A stretch of DNA of 64,000 nucleotides from Chrysopilus asiliformis (Eukaryota > Arthropoda > Insecta > Diptera > Rhagionidae). Shown here one piece after another: positions 13,445-25,385 of the stretch. The stretch's first letter is position 1. Each line of letters opens with the position of its first letter. The stretch covers positions 60,671,182-60,735,181 of the forward strand of contig OZ035963.1 of the NCBI GenBank assembly GCA_964034945.1. The letters are read 5' to 3'. The position numbers and the translations under genes were made by a program. The notes under the pieces were generated by a model. That model had not been told where the DNA came from. It did not search any database and saw nothing but the letters and a program-made list of their open reading frames with translations.

Positions 13445-16400
13445 GAATGAACGAAGGCGAACAAAACATTTTTAGGACTGAACAATTTCTAAAATGTGTG
13501 ATTCTTGAAATTTTATGGATTTTTGTTTTCGTTGAAAGTTTTGGGTGCGCTCAATTTTGAAAGGATTTATAATTGGAGAAACGCTGTTCGGTTTGAAAAA
13601 AAAGTTTTGCCAAAGGCGCATTTTTTTTTGAAGATGATGTCCTAAGAGATGTCCATAAAATACACTTGGAGGGGGTGGTGGGGTCTGCGTGGTTTTCAGT
13701 CCTAAAAATGTTTTGTTCGCCTTCGTTCACCCCCCCCCCCTCATCATTCAAAAAATCATGACGAAAGGAGAGGGGAGACCGTAAAGACAGAAATTAACGT
13801 GACATATTTTATGGACGCCCCTAATAGCTGAATCACACTAACGATTACTTTTGCGATGGAGGCTACGATTCGCCCTTTCGGCCAATGAGAGCACAGCTGG
13901 CTACGATTGCGGCTACGATTGCCAGTTTAGAGTTGAGTCTAATTGGTCGAAAAGGCCAAGCGTAACCTCAATCGCAAAAGTAATGGTTAGTGTGATACGG
14001 CTATAAGGCCCCTAAGAATTAAATCAACCACAAAAGAATATAAATTCCATTCTCACCTATACTTATCCTGTACTTTTTGTTTAATATCAGTTAAATTTTC
14101 TGATGTTATATCACGTTCCAAATATTCTGACAATGTTTCAGTTGCCGTCTCCAAATCCTTTTGGTTATCCTCGAATATCAACGATTGATTATTCTTCCTC
14201 AGATAGTACGCAAAAACATACGTACACATTAATGTCTGGCGGCATTGACAAAGTATGTCAACAGCCTTCTTTAAAAATTGAACCTGCATGTTTCGAAAAA
14301 GAAAAGAAGAAATTCATCATTAGAAAAAATTCGACTATGAAATGAAATTCGGTAAAATGAGACCTCGATCCATGACATGTTATGCTGTTGCATTTCTTCC
14401 ATTTTATGCTTAACGGATGCATATAATTTGTTTTCAAATTTAAGTGATTGCATATGATTCATATAACGATTGTAATAGTGAAGGTATCTGAAAATACAAA
14501 CATGAGAAGAATTCGTAATGGCGTGCCGGTATATTAGAAAATCCTACCTAGCCAGCGATGACCTTAATTTCTCCTGTGCATCACGTGCCGCCCGTGCCTC
14601 GTCCTCATCGTAACGATTGCAATTATACCAGGAGGAGCCGTGCGGCTCCCATGAACCCAAACACACCCAACAGAAATCATGTTTGCAATTTTGATTTTTG
14701 CATACCATATGATTGCAGCCGCCATCCTTTTCGATTGTAACGTTGCATTTTGGGCACTCTTTAGTATTAGCAGCTATCCAGTTTGATGTTTCCGAATCAT
14801 CGTCACATTTCTTAATCCATTTCTTAAGTAAATTACATTGAACTGGATCGTGCCAACTTTCGCCGCAATCGAAACAAAATGTGTGACCGCATTTGCAGGC
14901 AACTGGACGGGCTTCGACACATGATACTTTTATGGCATATGTGCAATCCACTGATGGACACCATCGTAGTAATCTATTGCACTGTAAACAATTTAAAATC
15001 GTAAGTGGAACAAATAAAAATTGCAATAAAATCGAAATTTTTGCCAATTGAAAAAATCAATCTCGTCTCACCTCTACAAAACTGTTTGTTATTAGATGCT
15101 GATATTTAACTTTGACTCTTTGATCTGGTACAAGTTTCATAACCGCCACATCATCGACTAAAATATCACAATTATGTGCTGCACACGCTATTGATTGGCC
15201 AAGTCCCTCCTCCATGATTTTCGTTGTCAGATAGCCACCCCAGCACTGAAAACAAAATCTATGGCCGCATTGTAGACCCGTCATTCGCTGGAAATTTCAG
15301 AATGCATGCTTTTTTTTTAGTAAAACAATCGAAAGAGAAATGTTTTGATAATATTTACCTCTGGCGGAAATAATAAAAAGCATATTTCGCATTCCTCAGT
15401 TCTTGATTCCGTTTCTGAACGTGCGTCCTGTAATAAATTATTGTTTTTAAAGTTTGATTGTTTTAATTAAACACTGGCTAAGATTAATTTTGTGCATTTC
15501 AGGCGCGTTTGCGCGTATTATTCTTAAAAAAATCAATTGTGATTAGCCTATTTAATCTCAAGAAATTCAGGGACTTTAATATTCTTTAAGGCGCTTTTAC
15601 ATCTGATACTTTAGTTTGCGAATTTTATTCTACAACGCCAAATTCATGTTGCTACGACATAAAATTCAGAAATTCATTCCTGAAAGATTTTAGAACTGGA
15701 ATTCTGAAAAAAATTCGCAGAGAAGTTCAAGAAAAACTCGCAAGTGTAAACAGGGACTAAGTCTCTGAATTTCTTGCGCACAAACGGCGCTGAATTAACA
15801 AGAAATACAGTAGACCAATTCATCCTAATATTTTAGATCGCGATCAGACACGCATTGCGTGGCCTTTTATTAAAATTCCACTTGCAGGCAAATTTTTCCC
15901 ATGCATTTTGGCCTAAGATATTAGAAAAGTTCTGACAAATGCTGTATCCACGGGACATTTCAATGGCAAGCCGTTAAAAAATCGCCATTCAGGAATTACT
16001 TTGTTAAAAGACCCCCACTAAACGCATGTCGCTAGTTTAAAAGCTAATTAACCTTCATCAGAGTCAGCTTTATTAGCTTCCGCACTGGCTAATGTGATTT
16101 TTGTAGGAACGGATTTAAGCCAATACTTTAGAAATAGCTTTTAATAAACTGTTGATACACCGAAAGACATTTTTCGAATGTAAAATGAATGAACAAACTT
16201 ATTGTCGACCATCTGAGGCCACGGCGGGAAGGGGTTGCAGTATAAAAATACTTTGTTAGAGACAAGGTATACCAATTACGTTACGTTGCCGCATGCAACC
16301 CGACAAATTTAAACGTTTTCCCTTACACAAATGGTCTACATATATTTGCATAATCAAACAAAGAACAAATAACGAGTATGCAAATATAAACCTTATGTAA

Positions 16401-19400
16401 AAGGAAAAACGTCAAAAATTGTTTCATCATCATCGTCCTCGGCGCTACAGCTCTTGAAGAATCTGGGCCTCCTCTATTGAGGTTTCATAACAATTTCTTC
16501 CCTGCTTTGCACCTACAGTTTTACATGGATTGCGAACCATGGTCTAGATTGCTATCACGGCCTCTGTGATAGCAATCTAGACCATCACAGAGGTCGTGAT
16601 AACAATCAAGAGCAAACGGCGACTATCACTACTCATTTCGTAAAGGTGCCACTCCACATGAGTAAATGCCGGCGAAAACCTCTCGATAGCAGCTACTCGC
16701 AAATGGACACGTCTCTGAGAGTCGCTCGCAGACACTCGCAAAAACTCGAGAGCTAGTTTCTGCGAGCTGTCAAAAGTTATTCTACTCTCTAGTGGACACG
16801 CCTCCACTGAACTATCGGAGAGTAACTCGCCAGATACGAACAGCGTTTGAATTTCGCTAGTACCTCTCGAGAACGCTAGAAGCTAGAAGCTCGATTTCGC
16901 TAGTAGCGATAGAAAAATCGACGAAATTAACTCTTAAATGGACAACCTCCTGCGAATAACTCTCGGGAGTTTTTGAATTACTCGCGTATTTACTCTCATG
17001 TGGAGCACCTTGAACCACCAACCTCCGGAATACGGTCCAAGTACTTTACCACTTGGACTACGCTGGAAAAGTTGTTTGGCTGTCCTTAAAAAACGTGCAA
17101 TACAACATTGCAACGCAGTTGGTATGCCAAAACTCGTATTACAGTAGAACCTGAAGTGCGTTCACAAATCCAAGCGTTTGCAAACCGAAACGCATGTCCA
17201 AAAATCCAAAAAATCCAAATTTTGCTCACAAATTGCGACATTGCTCACGAACCTAGAGTTTTTGTGTAAAAACTGAAAGTAGTCCACAAACCGAAATGCC
17301 ATCGTGTTACGTATTTATTTTTTACTTAATCGAAAGCTAGACACAGCGAAAAGTTTATTTATTTTAACATACCTTTGATTTTTCGATTAGCATTTGCTTA
17401 TTGAATGGATTGACGACGTGCGCCTCCCGGAAAAGTCTCTCCTTATTCTTTTCATCAAAGTATCTGTCTATGAGTTTCTCTTTGTCCCATTTAAAATGAT
17501 TTAACAAGATTCGTGTTATTGTCTGTGGCAGCTAAAATGAAAATAGAAGAAAAATCTATTAAATATTGTCATTGATTTGGCTTTCAGTTTTTGTTATTCA
17601 AAGTCAATTCCAAGGCCCTTCTATTCAACAAAATTGAGGAAATTTTTATGAGTCAGAACAATAAATGGCAGAGCTAAAGGAAGACTCAATTGTTGCAAAA
17701 TGCTTCTAGGATTTCTCGCAAAATAGATCCCGATTTTCAAATACCTAAAAATCCTATATCCGATATTTTTGTCGTGTGAGCCCAATTTCTAAAGAAAAGG
17801 TCGAAAGATTTTTTTTTTTGCAAAAATCGTGGTATAAAAAAGACTAAAAACAGATATGGGTGAGATTGGGCCACTAGTTTACAACATTCTACATGCTTAC
17901 TAACGCAATGCGCGCCTGGTGGGCCGAGATTGGGCCGCCAGGCGCGCATTGCGTTAGTAAGCATGTAAGAATGGTGCTAAAATGGCAATTTTAGGCTTTA
18001 AAACGCGCACGAACCAATGTGGGAGTTTACAACGCAGTGTATTTCAATTTAGTTTTTTATTACTTGCTTATTTTTACTCAAATCTACGTCGACACGCGAT
18101 GAAATACTAGTTTAAGGGTGTAATACTAGATTAAAGGTGACCAGTTCGGTATCATTCTGCATGCTTACCAATGAGGTGCGCGCCTGCACTTACCTGGTTT
18201 GGATTGCGACATTTGAAGGATTTTCGCCGTTTGTTGGCTATGAACTGCGGTATTGTGATGGCGGTATTCAAACTCATACAAATAATCGCGAAAAGCATGA
18301 CGAGGGAAGCGTAGAGGGGTGAGGGTTTGAAAAAACGAAAATTGGCGTGAATAATTTTATAAACTTTTTGAAAGACAGTAGAATTGGGCTTTTTTGTTGG
18401 CTAACATTTTGATCTCACTCCTATTGTCTCGTCCAGTTTTGCATTCCAATTCTCTTCGCGTCCTGGTCAACGCCGTCTTGCCATCTGGGGTTGGGCCTTC
18501 TTCGCCCTCGTCGCCTTGTTGTTAATAACCTACCGCAGAAGATTTTCCGAGCCGGGTCACTCGCACTCATTCGAGTGCCTGCTCTAGCCATTCCGGAAAC
18601 TTTCCATTCTACCCACGAAAACTAAAACGTAATGCAGGTCTGGGGGTCTGGTAACAAACGGGCGTTTGTTTGTAAACAATTTTAAAATTTTCTTAAAATG
18701 ACACGAACTGTTCTACAGACAAAGTAACAAATATAAACGAATAATAACGACTGTGAACGCTTTAAAGCGTATGTTTGTGAAACATTAGAATGGTCAATGC
18801 GTTTTTCAGCAAATAAAAACAAAATAGGAAGATTGAATTCCGTAAAATTCTCAGAAAACACACAAATTTATTGAAAAGAAATTAAAGCCCTCCTCACACT
18901 CTTTCATAGATTACATATTGGGATTTCCAAATGATTGCCCTTACGTTGAAATACCAAATTTCGCCAGTTTGGCGCATTGATGGCTAGCTATTTTTATGCT
19001 GACTAAGAATGTTTATTTATGTGAAATTGTCTCGTTTAGCAGAAATATTCCCGCAGTCAACCAAATCGGTGAAACATTTTTTTAAATTATTTTTAGATAA
19101 GAAATCAAGTGAATTTCGATACGATTTGATTTATTGATAAGTAGATTTTTTCCGAATGATATTTTAAGAATATTAGTAGTTTTTTGTCACCGATAATCTC
19201 GACTTTTATTACTCGCATTGAAGTAAAATAAAATAAAACAACAATGACTCACTTTTTGCCTTGAATTAGCAAAGAAAATGTGGGTTTTAAGATTAAAACG
19301 GCAATTGGCAGTTTCACGTTATCAACATCTAAATGCAGTTGAATAGAGGGTTGGCTTCTGATTCGTGTTTCAACCGTGGTGCAGTTTTTCCCCGAGACAC

Positions 19401-20146
19401 AACACAAAATGTTTAAAAATAAAACCGTGCCTGATTTGGTCCTCGCGTCCCCCTTGGAGTAATTATACTTTTGGCCATGGCGTCATTGACTTTGTTTTGT
19501 GCTTTTGCTTTTGTTTGTCAATGCAGGATTTTCAATATTTTTGATTCTCCGCATAGAGAAAGAATTGTTTTAAAAAAAACGATATTCGAAATCAGCTGAT
19601 CAGGCCAGCCGTGGCGTGAGACAACAACAATGAAGGAATTCAATCGCTATTTGACGCCTCAAGGTTGTTTTGTCACGGACACGGTTTGAAAGAAAGGTTG
19701 AACTTCAAATTGCCACTATGGTGGCGGGGATGTAGGGACGAAAAAGACGAATCCAAGCTAGAGATGTGCTACACGCCAAACGAACAAATGATTACTCATC
19801 TGTCGATTAACGTATGACTTTTTAGCGAGCAGTAATTTCCCATTATTACGATTTTCTTCGTCTTAATGGCTGGTGTGTTGACCTAGACTGGCAAATCGCC
19901 CCAATTTCACGACGGAGTCTCACTCTAACTTTAGTTTCTACTTACAGTGAGAACGATGTTTACTTCATTGATGATGTCGACCATGTGCAGAACAATTTGA
20001 TCCGTAGTTAGCACTTCGTATGCGTATTCCTCGGGCTCCATTTGTCTTTCCCTGGCCGCAATATCAACTTCCATCGCAAAGTCCTCGTCGCCGCTGGAAA
20101 CGTTCCCCGAGTCGACATTGTCGAAATTTTCCTCATCCGAATCCAT
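12303..20146 (-). CDS. ari-1: Ariadne-1, RBR-type E3 ubiquitin ligase (8 coding exons)
   Basis: Transfers ubiquitin from an E2 via a catalytic cysteine. Coding exons in order: 20146-19946, 17531-17373, 15427-15359, 15287-15072, 14981-14548, 14487-14364, 14283-14057, 12384-12303; all joins are GT-AG and keep frame, giving 503 codons plus stop. The protein has an acidic start ([14 protein letters not shown]), a UBA-like segment, RING1 starting CEICF (about residue 133) and continuing [10 protein letters not shown], an IBR ([16 protein letters not shown]), RING2 ([19 protein letters not shown]; catalytic Cys about residue 304) and the Ariadne helical domain ending WWDYTD. Cys/His ligands look intact. 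The ATG at 20146 is chosen because a GTG two codons earlier is not a credible start. Introns 1, 2 and 7 are large and filled with mobile elements; the other four are 60-90 bp. In flies the protein acts with UbcD10; that is family knowledge, not seen here. Confidence 0.96.
12531..13030 (-). pseudogene. 3' fragment of a non-LTR retrotransposon (Jockey/CR1-like)
   Basis: On the minus strand the frame reads [20 protein letters not shown] and [20 protein letters not shown], then after a frameshift [20 protein letters not shown] and [13 protein letters not shown]. This is the typical C-terminal end of insect LINE reverse transcriptases. It ends in an A-rich tail at about 12531. It lies inside the last intron of ariadne-1, on the same strand. 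A second degraded copy lies at 42520-42840. It is truncated at the 5' end and broken by a frameshift. Confidence 0.8.
13411..13740. repeat. Inverted repeat with a G33 / C11 run
   Basis: A run of about 33 G (13411-13443) is followed by about 45 bp that reappear inverted at 13695-13740, next to a run of C. The right arm sits inside the MITE at 13643-13825, so the left arm is probably a broken second copy of that element. Confidence 0.6.
13643..13825. mobile_element. TGTCCATAAAATACGTCA-family MITE
   Basis: The left end GATGTCCATAAAATACACTT pairs with the right end GTGACATATTTTATGGACG. The core is G-rich then C-rich, as in the other copies. It lies in intron 7 of ariadne-1. Confidence 0.6.
13827..14001. 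mobile_element. MITE with 30-bp terminal inverted repeats in ari-1 intron 7
   Basis: GCTGAATCACACTAACGATT at the left matches the inverse of the right end (GCCGTATCACACTAACCATT) with three mismatches; pairing continues through TACTTTTGCGAT. TA flanks both sides. The centre repeats GGCTACGATT. It ends only 56 bp from exon 7. Confidence 0.7.
15497..15794. mobile_element. Old MITE in ari-1 intron 2
   Basis: The left end TTCAGGCGCGTTTGCGCGTA pairs loosely with the inverse of TGCGCACAAACGGCGCTGAA at the right. An inner pair, CAAGAAATTCAGGGACTT (15559) and its near inverse at 15759, supports the inverted structure. No clear target duplication. Confidence 0.5.
16540..16584. repeat. Short perfect hairpin in ari-1 intron 2
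   Basis: TGGTCTAGATTGCTATCAC and its exact inverse are separated by 7 bp. A third, partial copy of the arm follows at 16585-16608. Confidence 0.8.
16643..17011. mobile_element. MITE with AAGGTGCCACTCCACATGAG ends in ari-1 intron 2
   Basis: The right end is the near inverse (AAGGTGCTCCACATGAGAG). The interior carries many scattered ACTCGC and TCTCGAGAG motifs in both directions, so it can fold extensively. Non-coding. Confidence 0.65.
17890..17967. repeat. Perfect 30-bp-arm hairpin in ari-1 intron 1
   Basis: TACATGCTTACTAACGCAAT and ten further bases (17890-17919) reappear exactly inverted at 17938-17967. A diverged third copy of the arm lies at about 18157-18190. Probably the remains of a MITE. 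Confidence 0.8.
18421..18615 (-). pseudogene. C-terminal scrap of a LINE endonuclease-reverse transcriptase
   Basis: An open stretch of 64 codons on the minus strand reads [20 protein letters not shown] and then [11 protein letters not shown] and stop. This matches the RPxxRWxDxVxxDxxxxGxxxW end motif of many non-LTR retrotransposon proteins. A shorter scrap of the same segment lies near 59952-59993. It sits in intron 1 of ariadne-1. Confidence 0.7.
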
Positions 20147-20500
20147 CCTCACTTTTCCGCTGCTTCCACTCTGCTATATCCTGTAAATATTTCACGCTTC
20201 TCGATTTCTGCTACGCGATTTTTTAATGTCTTCTCGAGTTCGAAACAAAGTGCTCGCCAATCTCGTTTCGAGGGCACTTTTCCGTCGCGTCGCTTTTGTT
20301 TGTCGTTTAGCGAAGCGCCACTGACTTTCCTCGGACTTCACGGATTGATAAAATCAACTGCGACTCGCAATCGAGTGGAAAATAGAAAAATATTCCGAAT
20401 TTTCCTATTGAAAAATGAAAACGCGAAATGACAGAAAGTGGTGCCAGATTTCGGAAGTTCAGTACGATGGGAAATTATTTGTTACCGTTTTTCCTTCATC
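20147..20500 (-). promoter_or_regulatory. Probable 5' UTR and promoter region of ariadne-1
   Basis: The sequence just upstream of the ariadne-1 start is clearly richer in G and C than its surroundings up to about 20450. No TATA box or sharp initiator can be named. The overlapping plus-strand open frames have no recognisable content. Confidence 0.4.
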
Positions 20501-21105
20501 GCATTTGAGTTTTCCAAATAATTTGTACTGTTTACGATTGAAAATCACTGTAAAACAAAACATATAATCAACATAATTTCATTGTCATTTAAAACTTACA
20601 AAAACAAAACAAAATCACGACTAAAACTCAGCATTTACAAAAGTTGTGAAACTCAAACTTAGTGCAAATCTTCATTTTAATTTAGTTAGAATAAGTTAAA
20701 TTTAGATACGACCACGAGATCGTTTTGAAATCAATTAAAATAGTAAAACCACCTCCAAAGGTTTAAGATACCCATCGGGCTCTCTTTAAATACTGGGAAA
20801 TCCCCAGCAAGACAGACGACACGAAATCAATTCTGAAAATGCGTTGCTTTTTCTGCCGGTAGTCGACGCTAGTTTTTTAATGATGCTGCCATCTAGTGGA
20901 TAAATTTTTTCGAAATTTCGTTGAAAAAATTTGAAAGTTTTATTTTTATTTCAAAATTCTGATTTCTGGATGTTTAAATAGGATTAAAACTGAGTTTCTC
21001 ACACAATAAATGCACTAAAGATAGTAAAGATGAAAAATTTCTGATATATGATTGTAAAATATGTACCATACTTTTTTGAAAAAATTTTGGTCGAATGTAA
21101 AAACC
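20501..21105. other. Non-coding spacer
   Basis: AT-rich; no gene or bounded element seen. Confidence 0.4.
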
Positions 21106-21113
21106 GAACGAAA

Positions 21114-24100
21114 ACCGATGTGAAGTTACCGACCAAGTTAGCGAGCAACTTTTTTCACTTACTTGCCGCTAGGGGCGCTGCTAGTCTAGCCAATGAAATT
21201 CCTACAAATACAACATAACTACCAAAATCAAAACTTATCTGCAGTTTATTTAATTATTTTAAATTACTTGTTCCGATGGGAAAATAAATATAAATTGAAT
21301 ATTTATGAATTGTTTCATTTGAAAAAACCCTCGATCAGCTTTTCTTCCGTACTGATCGAGTAAAAAAAACTTTTTTTTTCAGGTATTAAATATGGAATAT
21401 TTAATTCAAATTGATATTTCTCGAAAACAAGAAATATCAATGGATTTAAATTTTAACAGTTTGTAGTCCTCCTCAAGGGCTTTCTATCGGCGCCACCCCT
21501 ATATCCAGGTCACTGGGAATAAGGGAGAAATTCCCTTTTTTGTGGGACACTATACAAATTTGTATGGAAAATATCCAATTTTCAATCAAATATTTCTCGA
21601 AAACGAGAAATATCAATAGATTTAAATTTTAACAGTTTGTAGGCACTGCCAAGGACTTTCTATTAGTACCACCCGCATATCTGGGTCACTGGGAATAAGG
21701 GAGATATCAACCCTTTTGTTTGTTAAAATAGCCTTATACCAAAATTCATGGCGCGGATATGTCGAATCTTTCAAATTACATTTGAGTGGTTGAGAATTAC
21801 ATTTGTCTGGTTATGTCTTAACAGTGTCGCATAGAATTTAAAACCTTTTGTACAACGCAAAAGATATTTTTTCGCGAATCAGCGTAACAAAAAACATTTG
21901 AGTGATTTAAAATTACGTTTGAATGGTTTTTCTTAACCCGTGTCGCATGGAATGTAAGACCTTATGTGCAATGCAAAAGGGGTTTTTTTGCGAATCAGCG
22001 TAACAACTACTTGAACACTAGAAATTCCCGCCAAAATGAAAATAAATTAAATTTGCAATATTCCAAATTTTAAGTAAAGGAAAATGCTTCGTTTTTAAGC
22101 GTATCTATTTTGCAGGTATTTTGCCGTAAAACAAGTAAAAGATCTGTGAAGAAAACGGCCTGGGAACGACGAAAATCACCGAAAATCTGACGGTGCCCAC
22201 AGAAAGGGAAATTTCTTTTTTGATTTTCCTATTTTCTTCCCATTTAATGGATAAAATTACATAATAATTAGCATTTTCAAAGCGATTTTGCATTTTCTAA
22301 TCAAATCCCACAATTTGAAATAAAAATCTTTCAAAAAACTATAAAAACTCATTGAATGAAATCAAGTTTACATTCAATGTTCATTTGCTTGTTTTCTCCT
22401 GTGAAAATTTTTTCGATTTTTTTAACAGAATTTTTTGATTTTCCAAACGACTTTACCTAGAGATCTGAAATTTTGCACAAATGCAAGTAACGTAAAGAGA
22501 AAGAATTGGTAAAAAAATGGGGAAAATCGGATAACTACTTCCCCTCTTCCCGCTGAAAATTGAAGTTTTTGGCGATTTTCTCGAAAACGGTTAACCACAT
22601 CAAAAAAGTTTCAAAGAGAAAAGTGTTTAGAATACAATTTTACATAATTCGGCCATATATCATAAATTCAACCAACCGACATTTATGATGTTTTATGTCG
22701 CTCAAAGATTTTCGATTTTCTTTGAAGATTTTTTCCATTGCAGATTTGCCTGAAATCATTTTTTTCAAAAATTCATATCTTTTGACCTGTTTATCGTAGA
22801 TGCACACTCTTTATAGCAAAATGTAGAGAAATTGTCTGAAATTTTCAAAAAAAGGATCGCGAGAAAAAAATTTTATGTAATTTTCTCAGGGCGAAGAAAA
22901 GATTCAGTAAATTCGAGAAAACTCCTTTTTTGGTTACTTTTTTTAATGAAATTTTTTACTGTTAGATACTAAATATAATTCTCTACAGCTTATTTAAAGA
23001 CATAAAGGTAAAATTTCAAACTGTTTTCGTGTTATGAACCGAAAACTAACCCGTAGTGGAAGAAATTTTATTGAAAAATTTAAAAAGGGGAAAAGGGTGG
23101 TCAGATCGAATTTTGGTATATGGCCGAATTATGTAAAATTGTATTCTAAACACTTTTCTTTTTGAAACTTTTTTGATGTGGTTAACCGTTTTCGAGAAAA
23201 TCGCCAAAAACTTCAATTTTCAGCGGGAAGAGGGGAAGGAGTTATCCGATTTTCCCCATTTTTTTACCAATTCTTTCTCTTTACGTTACTTGCATTTGTG
23301 CAAAATTTCAGATCTCTAGGTAAAGTCGTTTGGAAAATCAAAACATTCTGTTAAAAAAATCGAAGAAATTTTCACAGGGTAAAACAAGCAAATGGACTTC
23401 GAATGTAAACTCGATTTCATTCAATAAGTTTTTATAGTTTTTTGAAAGATTTTTAATTCAAATCGTGGGATTTGATTAGAAAATGCAAAATCGCTTTGAA
23501 AATGCCAATTATTATGTAATTTTATCCATTAAATGGGAAGAAAATAGGAAAATCAAAAAAGAAATTTCCCTTTCTGTGGGCACCGTCAGATTTTCGGTGA
23601 TTTTCGTCGTTCCCAGGCCGTTTTCTTCACAGATCTTTTACTTGTTTTACGGCAAAATACCTGCAAAATAGATACGCTTAAAAACGAAGCATTTTCCTTT
23701 ACTTAAAATTTGGAATATTGCAAATTTAATTTATTTTCATTTTGGCGGGAATTTCTAGTGTTCAAGTAGTTGTTACGCTGATTCGCAAAAAAACCCCTTT
23801 TGCATTGCACATAAGGTCTTACATTCCATGCGACACGGGTTAAGAAAAACCATTCAAACGTAATTTTAAATCACTTAAATGTTTTTTGTTACGCTGATTC
23901 GCGAAAAAATATCTTTTGCGTTGTACAAAAGGTTTTAAATTCTATGCGACACTGTTAAGACATAACCAGACAAATGTAATTCTCAACCACTCAAATGTAA
24001 TTTGAAAGATTCGACATATCCACGCCATGAATTTTGGTATAAGGTTATTTTAACAAACAAAAGGGTTGATATCTCCCTTATTCCCAGTGACCCAGATATG

Positions 24101-24662
24101 CGGGTGGTACTAATAGAAAGCCCTTGGCAGTGCCTACAAACTGTTAAAATTTAAATCTATTGATATTTCTTGTTTTCGAGAAATATGTGATTGAAAATTG
24201 GATATTTTCCATACAAATTTGTATAGTGTCCCACAAAAAAGGGAATTCCTCCCTTATTCCGAGTGACCTGGATATGCGGGTGGCGCCGATAGAAAGCCCT
24301 TGAGGAGGACTACAAACTGTTAAAATTTAAATCCATGGATATTTCTTGTTTTCGAGAAATATCAATTTGAATTAAATATTCCATATTTAATACCTGAAAA
24401 AAAAGTTTTTTTTTACTCGATCAGTACGGAAGAAAAGCTAATCGAGGGTTTTTTCAAATGAAACAATTCATAAATATTCAATTTATATTTATTTTCCCAT
24501 CGGAACAAGTAATTTAAAATAATTAAATAAACTGCAGATAAGTTTTGATTTTGGTAGTTATGTTGTATTTGTAGGAATTTCATTGGCTAGACTAGCAGCG
24601 CCCCTAGCGGCAAGTAAGTGAAAAAAGTTGCTCGCTAACTTGGTCGGTAACTTCACATCGGT
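21114..24662. mobile_element. Foldback transposon with 1546-bp terminal inverted repeats
   Basis: The ends read ACCGATGTGAAGTTACCGAC and its exact inverse. GAACGAAA immediately flanks both sides (21106-21113 and 24663-24670): an 8-bp target duplication. The arms are 21114-22659 and 23117-24662, equal in length and nearly identical, around a 457-bp centre. Each arm contains internal tandem duplications: one of about 180 bp (TTTCTCGAAAAC...GGTCACTGGGAATAAGGG) and one of about 120 bp (GCGAATCAGCGTAACAA). A 62-codon open frame appears identically in both arms, but nothing suggests it is translated. Long modular arms fit foldback elements; an 8-bp duplication points to the hAT or P superfamilies. 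No transposase is present. Confidence 0.88.
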
Positions 24663-24670
24663 GAACGAAA

Positions 24671-25385
24671 ACTTATTACAACAATTACCTGAACCAACAA
24701 TTTCGTGAATTACAAATTAGAAAATGCAAGTTAGAATCACAAATCAATTACAAATTAGAAGACACAACCCTGCGCTTTGTATTTGTGAGAAAGCAGGGAT
24801 GTATTAATAGGGTGACCATACGTCCCGGAATGGCCGGGACAGTCCCGCATTTAGGCAATGGGTTGCTCTTTTTGTTCGAAAATTGCTCGATCTAGATTTT
24901 AACTCGAATAGAAAAATTGGATTAATTTTTTCTAACAAATTTGTTTTGAATTCGTGGCACAGCCAAGAATTCGCCATAAGTATTATAATTTGTCAAAAAT
25001 AGAAAAAATAATCGCTAAAAATGCAAAAATAACTACTTCAACTGGGTTATGCATTAAATCACTATTTTTTTCGCCTGCGGCGTATTTTTTCATCAATGTT
25101 CCACAAATAGCGGATATATTTCAAAAGATTTCACCTGCGGCGTCATTATTTATCGAATGTATACTAAGTGTGACGTATTTCAATGGATAAGAAAGATGCG
25201 ATTTAATGAAGGAGTGAAAGAGAGGAAACAATTAGTTTTCATTCATACTTTCTTTAAAATATTGAACTAAAATTACATGGATTGTAAATAATTTAGTTGA
25301 TTATAACTGTTTAACTCCAAATTAAATTTATGTAAGGTTAACGGCTAGTTTTGAAAATCCTTGCAAATAGCATTGGCCTTAATTT
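24671..25385. other. Non-coding spacer between the two giant inverted repeats
   Basis: No gene seen. Two CCTGCGGCG motifs occur at about 25074 and 25133. Confidence 0.4.

Noticed and set aside
20020..20431. Plus-strand 129-codon frame upstream of ariadne-1
   Set aside because: It overlaps ariadne-1 exon 1 in antisense and its 5' UTR; no similarity or typical codon pattern.
22105..23671. Identical 62-codon frames in the two foldback arms as a conserved protein
   Set aside because: They are identical only because the arms are inverted copies; the peptide has no recognisable motif.
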